DNA of 64,000 nt from Carettochelys insculpta. Lineage: Eukaryota; Chordata; Testudines; Carettochelyidae. Shown here piece by piece: positions 55,330 through 64,000 of the stretch. Position numbers and translations under genes: made by a program. Every line of letters begins with the position of its first letter. The stretch's first letter is position 1. The stretch spans positions 78,540,298 through 78,604,297 of the forward strand of contig NC_134138.1 in NCBI RefSeq assembly GCF_033958435.1, written 5' to 3'. The notes under the pieces are model-generated. The model was not told the DNA's origin. It saw only the letters and a list, made by a program, of their open reading frames with translations, and ran no database searches.

Positions 55330-57680
55330 GTAGGTGGTGGAGGTGGTAAAGTCATGGTCCTGGCTTTCTCCATGAGACAGATATCACTTGAGGCAATTCC
55401 CAGTGTGACTCAGTAAATTCCATTAGTGAAACCGCTGCTGTGTTTGAAGAATGGCAACTAATCACCATTCAGCAGGAAGTTACTGATAGGAAACAAGTAT
55501 ACATGAGGTGAGAAATTAAGAAAGCCATGCTTAATGAGTTTTAAATCAGTCCTTGTTTCTTGTTTCATTGATAGTGATGAAGCAGGAAGTTTAAGCTCCT
55601 CACTTCATAAAAACCTCAATTTGGTTCAAAACCTGATTTCTCTAGGATGGCCCAAAAGTTCTAAGAAACCAAGCAGAAACAGCAGCCTAAATTTTAAAAA
55701 CAAACAAACAAACAAATAAAAATCTAAAATCCAGGAATACTAATTATTTTGTAAAAAAATGTTTAACTTTTGAAATATACTTGCTCCATTTGAACATTAA
55801 CTTTTTTTTTAAATGGCACTAGTAAAGTGAAGAGGGAGAAAAGATACTTAAGGCAAATGGTTACAACTTTATTTTAAGTAAAAGGTTTAATACTTCATAA
55901 AGACAAACATTCATTTTATGAGGCTGGGGGCAGAGGATGATGGAAAATCACAGCTACTCTAAGTAGTCCATGAATACCTATTTTCTCAATACTCAAATGC
56001 CAAACCTGGTGTACTTCACGGCAGTAGCCATTTGAAATGCTAAATCATTGCACAGAGTAGACTCCAGGGTGGGATATGGAACTGATGTCAGTACAGCCCA
56101 AAACTCTGAAAAGGGAGAGAGATGGTGGAATGGAAGAACAGAAAGAGTTTGGATCCCTTTGTGTCTCTTTTTTATGGTTTAGCTGCTAGCCCTTCCCAAA
56201 AGTGAAACAAAGGATTCAGATTCTGCTCTATATTTTACAGGCATAAACTGCATTAAACTTAACGGAGCAACTCTATTTTCACTGGTGTAAGATAGTGCTA
56301 GCCCTTTGCGGGCCCTAAGCGGAAATATATGTGCTCACCTCCAACACAAAATAAAAAGTGAATGCGGGCAACTTTGAGCTGGGGCCCTACGCAACTGTTC
56401 ACTTATGCCTATCTCCAGCTTCAGGTGGAACTCAGAGCAGATTGTGATCACCAAGCTTCCCAATAAAATGATACTTTTGCCACTGAAATTCTCACCACTG
56501 CAAAAAGCAGGATTATATAACATAAATGTCCATTTACTGTTATCAGTGGATATGGCAATGATCTTGTATCACAACTTTTTTCACACACACACACATACAA
56601 AAGACTGAAAAGTCTATTATCAGTAACCTGATGATTTCATATAAGGCAACCGCTTGACGGATAGCACTATTGATCTATAAACAGATTGGTGGCCTCCAGG
56701 CGGAGACAGAACCCCAGAGAAGATACCTTGGTATTTACCTGAGTGACAATAAGAAGGAAACACTGACTTTAAATAGATGGAGTACAATGGCAAAGCACTG
56801 GTTTGACTACTAGAAGTGAACCAGAGAAAAAAATACACACCACCACATGATACATGATTTATGAGCTGAATGGTCCACTCACGGGTAGACAGAAGTTAGT
56901 TCACTCTTCACGCTTTTTGAACTTTTGCCTTCTCTGCTGAAAGAGTGGCACAAAGAATGGCAGTTTACGCATATTGCATAGTGGTTGTTTTTATGATATG
57001 GATACCCTCAGAAGGAACTGAAACGAGACCAGAAAGCTCATCAGATTGTGGAAGTGTTGGATAGCTGCCAAAAATGCTGATAAAATGAGTTACTCGAAAA
57101 TGAGACTTCATTCACTAATGAGAAGCTCAACTATCAATCCAAAGCCCATTTTTAGTAACGTATCCAAACCCCTTTAAAGTGAACCCTCCAAGTGAGCTAA
57201 CCAGTTATTTCATTGTTAGAACAAGCGATTGTTTTGTTTTCTTACTTTTTCATTCAGTAGAAACTAATTGCTGCCTAGAATTGCCAAGAGTGAATGCAAT
57301 GTATCCCTAACTTCATCTTCTCTCCTGACTGCTCCACCAGAACAGATGTAGGTGTCACAACAGGATGGGCTTAGCAATAAAAAGTATATTCAGCCCATTG
57401 AACCCTTTCCTGAGCATTCAAATCAGTAACAGATCTCTGACTAGGCAGGATGAAAGCTATTTGTGCACAGTATAAGCTCTCTGTGTGGTAAGCTTGTCAT
57501 GGTCACAGATGCATGATCTACAACTAAGAAAGAAACCGGATTAATATCAGGATTCTACACAGACTTCCACAATACCAAGGCTATGATCAGAGCAGAGCAA
57601 TCTGTAGAGGGAAGTTTGTGTCAGAAGATATCTTTCATTAAAACTTCTGGAGACAGAGAGCGGCCAGACTGCCACTCAAC
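55330..57680. other. Unassigned AT-rich stretch
   Basis: An AAAC run lies at 55695-55715, CA at 56583-56594. No gene recognised. Confidence 0.45.
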
Positions 57681-57689
57681 AAAATGGAC

Positions 57690-57945
57690 AAACAGAAGCA
57701 CAGCAGACAGGGCTGCCTGGTGTCCTGGAAGCCCCGTCTGTCAACAGAAGGTCCCCCAGAACATCCAGACCAGTTTTCTGTTGATATATCTCTGTTGACA
57801 GAGGTGCTTTGCCCCATGGGGAGCGAGATAAGGCTGTCAACAAATGCGCTGCGTTCTTTTGATTAATTGTAGATGGAATGTCTTGGATTCCTGGACATTC
57901 CTTGGGTTTTGTCGACAAAACCCTCTAACTTAGACACAGCCCAAC
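57690..57945. mobile_element. MITE of the CTGTTGACAG family
   Basis: CAGACAGGGCTGCCTGGTGT through CTGTCAACAGAAGG and CTGTTGACAGAGG, ending GTTTTGTCGACAAAACCC and TTAGACACAGCCC. The right end is a GGGCTGTGTCTAA-type Harbinger-like end. Relatives are at 48.5 and 50.8 kb. Confidence 0.65.
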
Positions 57946-58052
57946 TGTTTGTAATGCTACTTTATAAATAAAAAAAAACAGGCTTAAGAATTTCAGTATT
58001 TATATTTTTAATAATTGAAGTCACAGGTATTGAGATCCAACATCACTTAAAA

Positions 58053-58533
58053 CGGTGGTTGGCAACCGATGGCCCATGGGTCAATTGTGGCTCCCTGGGG
58101 CTCCAGCTGCAGCCCCGGGACTCCTTGACTGCCCCTGTAACTCCATGCACCTCTTCCACACTAGGGAACTGAAGCTCTGCCCTTCCTTGCTCCTCCCTCT
58201 CCCTCTCAGCACTTTCAGACCCGCTAACCAACTGATTTGCATTCTGTCCCTGCTCTTCCCCCTCCCTTCCAGAGCTGGAATGTCAGGAATCAACTGCTCA
58301 AGCTCTGGGATGAAGGAGGAGAAGCAGGGATGTAATTCGATGATCCATGTGCTCCTGAAGTGATGGGAGGGAGAGGGAAGAGCAAGGAAGTACGGGGCTC
58401 CAGTGCCCTGGTGTGCAAGAGGTACATGGAAAAGTGGGGAGGATCCCTGGTGGGCCACGAACTGCTGCAGTCCAATGAGATGAAGGAGGGCCACACATGC
58501 AGTCCACTCAGCACTTGTGGTTGCCCAGTGCTG
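58053..58533. mobile_element. hAT-type MITE with 8-bp duplication
   Basis: The left end CGGTGGTTGGCAACCGATGG pairs with the right end, reverse complemented as CAGCACTGGGCAACCACAAG. The flanks ACTTAAAA and ATTTAAAG agree at 6 of 8 positions, fitting an old hAT target duplication. The interior is GC-rich with no domain. Confidence 0.7.
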
Positions 58534-58539
58534 ATTTAA

Positions 58540-59868
58540 AGTCATCTTCACTGGTAAGTTCACCATAACATCCTCACTGAAAATCTTTCAGAAATACGTT
58601 TAAGCAACGGTTAATGTATAAAGCCCCTTTCCTTCCCCTTTGTGAAAAAATATAAATCCTGGTTATTTTTAATTTAGTCAAGGACATCTTGCTCAGTAGA
58701 CACAGAAAAAAAATACTGCTGCACACCAGGAAATGGGTTAGGAAAGAGATTAAAAGTGTTGGTATATCTGATGAAGCTCAGACACTGAGGAAGTGGACAG
58801 CTGACTGCGTCATGACAAATTTCAAAAGAAAATGAGAATGTACATAGAAGCTTGCAAGGGACTCCCTAAAACACACTGCTTCAATTCATATGGCACCGAA
58901 AAAATGAACAGAAACTTCTGTGAAAGTAAAGCTGCACAAGTCTTTTCCAATTATTCTTATTTGGTTTGACTGGACTATGCATACAGACACGTTTACTTTT
59001 TGATAAGCACTAACAGAATGTCTGGAGAGGTGCAAAAAACAGCTAAAAGCATGTTTTCCTAATGAACCAAGCTCACAGGCAAGTCAGACAAAATGATTCA
59101 GATTCCAAAACTCCATAGGGCTGTAATATCCTGGGGATATCAGCAATGTTCCTTTATGAGGACTATGAAGGAGCAAAAGAACCCATGTGATGTCTGCAGT
59201 GTGCTCAATGTATGTGGAAATTTGAATTTCAGCTGGCCAAATACTTTTACAGTGGAGACATTACTAGTGATGCAGAAAGTTAAGGTGTGTGTTTTTTTTT
59301 TCCTATCCCAAATGAATCTCACTATTTTGATTTAAGTAGCATCTCATGACCTTGAGACGGAGAAATGTCACAATGTTGAAGTATCTCATCTGGGGTGATA
59401 CACATATATGTGCCCTTGCTATTATTCTATCATTCATTAGCAGGGCTGCAGGGAGCATTTCTTCTAAAGTTTCTCCCTGAGAATATTCACAGCTCTATGG
59501 GTTGCTTAGCAGGCAGACAATTCCTCTACCCTTCACACTGCTCACCTTGCTGATGACCTTGCTGTCTCTGGGCTTCTCTCACACATTGAGATTGAGTAGA
59601 GAGGAGAAAGAAAGCAAAGAGGAAGAGGTGCTTAGCAATGTTTGTCTCACAATCACTTCCCAACCTGCCCCCAGGATCTGATATCCCATCCCATGCCTAG
59701 AAAGCCATGTGTAGGTGTGGGAAGGATACACAGTGCATAACTGGAGAAGCAATGTTGCGAGTGGAGATAACATTCAGGCTGGATAAATTCATGACAAGAA
59801 TGTTGTGGGTGAAGGAAAGAAGTCTGATTCTGATTGCAGTGTTCCAATGTGGAGGGTGCCCAGCAGTC
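58540..59868. other. Unassigned stretch
   Basis: No gene or repeat recognised. Confidence 0.45.
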
Positions 59869-59871
59869 TTA

Positions 59872-60552
59872 GGCTACGTCTACACGTGAAGCCTACATCG
59901 AAATAGCTTATTTCGATGTAGCAACATCGAAATAGGCTATTTCGATGAATAACGTCTACACGTCCTCCAGGGCTGGCAATGTCGATGTTCAACTTCGACG
60001 TTGCGCGGCACCACATCGAAATAGGCGCTGCGAGGGAAAGTCTACACGCCAAAGTAGCACACATCGAAATAAGGGTGCCAGGCACAGCTGCAGACAGGGT
60101 CACAGGGTGGACTCAACAGCAAGCCGCTCCCTTAAAGGGACCCTCCCAGACACAGTTGCACTATACAACACAAGATACACAGAGCCTACAACTGGTTGCA
60201 GACCCTGTGCCTGCAGCATGGATCCCCAGCTGCCGCAGCAGCAGCCAGAAGCCCTGGGCTAAGGGCTGCTGCCCACGGTGACCATAGAGCCCCGCAGGGG
60301 CTGGAGAGAGAGCATCTCTCAACCCCCCAGCTGATGGCCGCCATGGAGGACCCGGCAATTTCGACATTGCAGGACGTGGATCGTCGAAGTAGGGCGCTAT
60401 TCCGATCCCCTCATGAGGTTAGCGACTTCGACGTCTCGCCGCCTAACGTCAAAGTTAACTTCGAAATAGCGCCCGACGCGTGTAGCCACGACGGGCGCTA
60501 TTTCGAAGTTAGTGCCGCTACTTCGAAGTAGCGTGCATGTGTAGACACAGCT
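59872..60552. mobile_element. Non-autonomous deletion derivative of Harbinger element 3
   Basis: TTA flanks both sides (59869-59871, 60553-60555). The left ~390 bases follow the left end of element 3 including the first codons of the transposase (ATG at 60218, MDPQ, then a stop after 14 codons). The right ~280 bases follow the right end of element 3. About 3.5 kb of interior is missing. The left end carries two perfect-arm palindromes at 59893-59921 and 59925-59947 (ATCGAAATA arms). Confidence 0.9.
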
Positions 60553-60555
60553 TTA

Positions 60556-61505
60556 AGGTTCCAAGAGGTTCTGACTCAAAGTTAGTTGATAAAAAAAAGT
60601 CTCATTCAGGTAAATTATCACCTATGTGGCAGTCTCCCTGAAAGATCCAGCCCTTAGGATATTAGAAAAGGAAGTACCCTCTAAGAAGTCCTTAGGGAAA
60701 ATGTTGGGCTAAATGCATATGGTCTTCCAGGGTGGACTCACCTGAGTATAACCAAGTTTGACTCTGCTTAGATTCCTAAATCAGAGGAGATAAAACTGAT
60801 TCGAAGAGGTTCAGCCATAAGATCTACATGGGACATAAGAGGACTTGGTACAATCTAACTTATAGTGCTTGGGCATTGACTTGGCCACAGAAGCATAAGC
60901 ATCTAGGGAATCTGAAGAAATATCAACAATCTAACCAAAGAGAGGTAAAGCATATTTCTTGGGGTATCATACAAGAAGACACAGCCAAGGTTTTCTCTCT
61001 CCATGGCAGTTCGAATCTTAAGCTTTTCATCCACTTACTTTACAAGTTCTGTTCCTCCAACACAGATCAGAAACTCTCTTTGAGCACGTTGCTATAGACT
61101 CAAGACAAACTTCTTTCTTCTGTATTGTCAGTGATCATGCAAGAGGGCAAGAGGGAGAAAGAGGGTGAGGAGAATGTCTGGATTTACTGAAGGACTCGGA
61201 AACCCTTTCCAGCCTCAAAATGAGACAAAAACTTGTCTTCGAGACAGGAAGGGAAGTGCCTGTAGAGACACTCTAACCTCTGGAAAAATTCCCGGTCTAG
61301 AAATAATCACTGGCTCTGGAATCTTCTTCCATTCCTTTCCTCCATCACATCTGCCCATAAAAAGAGGCAGCAGGTCCCAGATTTCTTCTTCCAAATCAAT
61401 TCCAAGAGAATTCAAATGCAGCAATCCCCCTTTAAAACAGATTGTCTTCCCTGGTGATGTTCAGGACGCATGGATTGAAAGTAATAACTGCTGCTTTGAC
61501 ATGCC
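60556..61505. other. Unassigned stretch
   Basis: A 114-aa open frame at 61165-61509 has no recognisable domain. No splice or promoter evidence supports it. Confidence 0.4.
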
Positions 61506-61507
61506 AT

Positions 61508-61640
61508 GAATAGGGTGACCATCTGTCCCACTTTGGTTGGGACAGCCCCACATGTGGGGCACCAAGAAAGTGTCCTGATTTATTTTAACAAAGGGGCTAA
61601 TTGTCCCATATTTGCATGAAAGAATGGCTGTCCCTTGGTT
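61508..61640 (+). mobile_element. DNA transposon remnant, GGGTGACCATCTGTC end
   Basis: It starts GGGTGACCATCTGTCCC and contains GGGGCTAATTGTCCCATATT. It is the same end as the copy at 1980 and is truncated on the right. Confidence 0.5.
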
Positions 61641-61699
61641 CCCAGCTGCCTGAAGCATGGGGAAGCCAGGAGCCATACTGGCACAGCTGCCTTCCCGTT

Positions 61700-61865
61700 C
61701 CCAGTGCCCCAAGGTGTGCAGCAGCCAGGGAGGTCCTCCATGGGGTGGCACCCCTGTTCCCTGTGCCACAAGGTGTGGGGCAGCTGGGGAGGTCCTCTGC
61801 AGGTGACAGGCCTGTTCCCTGTGCATCAAGGTGTGAGGCAGCCAGGGAGGTCCCCCCATGGGAAC
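61700..61865. repeat. Minisatellite, ~58-bp unit, three copies
   Basis: The anchor words GTGCCCCAAGGTGTG, GTGCCACAAGGTGTG and GTGCATCAAGGTGTG stand at 61704, 61763 and 61821, a period of 58-59 bases. Each is followed by GCAG.CAGGGAGGTCC-type sequence. Confidence 0.8.
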
Positions 61866-61877
61866 AAACAGGAAGAA

Positions 61878-64000
61878 TTAGAGGCCCTGGCACAGTCAAA
61901 AAGGTATGAGGTGGTAGGAATAATGGAGACTTGATGGGATGGTCACATAACTGGAGCACAGTCATGAAAGGGTATAAACTGTTGAGGAAGGACAGACAGA
62001 GGAGAAAAGGAGGAGGAGTTTCGCTTTATGTGAGGAAGCAGTATGATTGCTCAGTGCTCCAGTTAAAGGAGGGAGAAAATCCAAGTGAGTGTCTGGGTTA
62101 TGCTTAGAGGCAGAAGTAACAGAGGTGATGTTGTAGTTGATATCTGCTACAGACCGTCAGATCAGGGAGATGAGATAGATGAGGCTTTCTTCAGGCAGCT
62201 AAGTGAAGCTTCCAAATCACAGGCCCTAGTTCTCATGGGAGACTTTAATCATCCGGACATTTGTTGGGAGACCAGTACAACAGCACACAGGCAATCCAGG
62301 AAGTTTTTGGAGAACGCTGGGGATAACTTCTTGGTACAAGTGCTGAGGGAACTGACCAGGGGTCATGCACAACTTGACCTGCTGCTCACAAACAGGGAAG
62401 AACTAGTAGAATAAATAGAAGTGGGTGGAAACTTGGTCTGCAGTGACCATGAGATCGTAGATTTAAGGATCCGGACAAAAGGAAGAAAGGTGAGCAGTAA
62501 CTTACAGACCCTTGATTTCAGAAGAGCAGACTTCAACTCCCTGAAAGGACTGATGAGCAGGATCCCTTGGAAAACAAAGATGAAGGAGAAAAGAGTTCAA
62601 GAGAACTGCCAGTATTTTAAGGAAATCTTACCAAAGGCACAGGAACAAACCATCCTGCTGCATAGTATGAAATGCAAACATGGTAGGCAACCAGCTTCTC
62701 TTAACAGGAAAATCCTTAGTCATCTTAAACTCAGAAAGGATGCATAGAAGAAATGGAAATGTGGACAGTTGACTAAGGAGGAGTATAAACATACGTCTGG
62801 AGAATGACGGGGAGTAATCAGGAAAGCGAAAGCACAATTGGAACTACAGCTGGCAAGGGATGTGAAGAGCAACAAGAAGGGTTTCTACAGGCATGTTAAC
62901 AATAAATGGGTTACCAGAGAAGGTGTGAGGCCATTACTGGACGAGGGAGGTAACCCAGTGACAGTCGATGTAGGAAAAGCTGAAGTACTCAATGCTTTTT
63001 TTGCCTCAGTCTTCATGGACAAAGTCAACTCCGACATGATGGTCATAGACAATGCAGTATGGGAAGGTGAAGGGCAGCCATCTGTGGGGAAGGAACAAGT
63101 TCTGAGCTATCGAGAAAAACTAAATGTAAACAGATCCATGGGTTTGGATTTAATGCACCCAAAGGTACTGAGGGAAATGGCAGAGGTCATTGCTGAACCT
63201 TCGGTCATTATCTTTGAAGACTGTTGGAGATCAGGGGACATACTGGATGACTGGAAAAAAGCAAATGTAGTGCCCATCTTTAAAAAAGGAAAGAAGGACA
63301 ATCCAGGGAACTATAGACCCATCAGCCTTACCTCAATCTCTGGGAAAATAATGGAGGGGATCCTCAAGGAATCCATTCTGGAGCACTTGGAAGAAGGGAA
63401 AGTGATCAAAAGTAGCCAACATGGATTCACCAGGGGCAAGTCCTGCCTGACCAATTTGATTAGCTTCTATGATGAGGTAACAGGCTCTGTGGACCTGGAG
63501 AAATCAGTGGATGTGATATATCTTGACTTCAGCAAAGCTTTTGATATGGTCTCCCACAACATTCTTGTCCATAAGTTAAGGAAATATAAATTGGATCCTT
63601 GGACTATAAGATGGATAAAAAACTGGCTTGAGGGTCGGGCCCAACAGGTAGTGGTCAATGGCTCAATATCTGGATGGTGGTCTGTTTCAAGTGGAGTGTC
63701 GCAAGGCTAGGTTCTGGGGCTGGTGATGTTCAACATCTTTCCTAATGACCTGGACGAGGGACTGGATTGTACCCTTAGCAAGTTTGCAGATGACACAAAA
63801 CCAGGGGGAGAGGTAGATATATTGGAGGGTAAAGAGAGAATCCAGAGTGACCTGCATAAATTGGAGGACTGGGCCAAAAGAAATCTGATGCGGTTCAACA
63901 AGGAGAAGTGTAGAATCCTGCACCTGGGGCAGAAGAATCCCAAGCACTGTTATAGTCTGAGGATCAACTGGCTCAGCAGCAGTATGACGGAAAGGGACCT
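61878..64000 (+). pseudogene. CR1 LINE ORF2 remnant (endonuclease and reverse transcriptase), cut by window edge
   Basis: The endonuclease is readable from EVVGIMET through [24 protein letters not shown] (the GDFN motif), [13 protein letters not shown] and CSDHEIVDLRI. The reverse transcriptase follows: a 290-aa uninterrupted frame at 62838-63710 with NPGNYRPISLTSISGKIMEG, QHGFTRGKSCLTNLISFYDE, the first catalytic D in IYLDFSKAFD, and ISGWWSVSSGVSQG. Beyond a TAG comes [11 protein letters not shown] with the catalytic FADD, then [19 protein letters not shown]. Stops at 62412, 62746, 62804 and 63708 and missing 5' sequence make it a pseudogene, though quite young compared with the other LINEs here. 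It would copy CR1 RNA at a nick made by the endonuclease. Confidence 0.9.

Noticed and set aside
61165..61509. 114-aa frame as a single-exon gene
   Set aside because: No domain, no promoter or polyadenylation context, and its end overlaps a transposon remnant.

Overview
The window looks like non-genic or intronic DNA from a sauropsid, most probably a turtle. I infer this from the mix of repeats. There are CR1-type LINEs with the amniote CR1 3' end, a Penelope-like element with a GIY-YIG endonuclease remnant, tRNA-derived SINEs, hAT and Tc1/mariner MITEs, and many PIF/Harbinger elements whose ends read GTCTAC or close variants. Birds lack most of this mix. A crocodilian or lepidosaur source is not formally excluded. 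I found no host gene, rRNA, functional tRNA or CRISPR array; nearly all protein-like sequence is transposon-derived.

Layout. 1-11 kb is AT-rich DNA with scattered MITEs, CR1 remnants and GC-rich repeats. 11.13-15.30 kb is Harbinger element 1, with both genes broken. 16.3 kb is an antisense CR1 3' end, and 17.8-19.4 kb is a decayed LINE of another clade. 20-27 kb holds SINE, MITE and hAT fragments and a weak Ty3/Gypsy-like protease remnant. 28.9-31.1 kb is a CR1/L3-like LINE broken by a repeat that is itself broken by a MITE. 31.78-35.71 kb is Harbinger element 2, with an open transposase and a broken Myb-like gene. 39.8-40.3 kb is the Penelope-like fragment. 41.33-45.58 kb is Harbinger element 3, with the best preserved transposase and a solo LTR in its second gene. 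46 kb is a tandem SINE pair. 49.1-50.4 kb is another LINE carrying a fourth Myb-like remnant. 53.3-55.3 kb is CR1 split by a 1.18-kb insertion. 59.87-60.55 kb is a short deletion derivative of element 3. From 61.88 kb to the right edge is a longer CR1 with endonuclease and reverse transcriptase.

How the parts work together. Each large Harbinger element carries two convergent genes: a HARBI1-like DDE transposase with one small phase-0 intron, and a Myb/SANT-like DNA-binding protein. In known Harbinger transposons both proteins are needed, the Myb-like partner helping nuclear import and end binding. The short elements share the GTCTAC-type ends and 3-bp duplications, so they are plausible clients of the large ones. 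Element 3, its 681-bp derivative and the paralogous empty site of a MITE are the most informative parts of the window.
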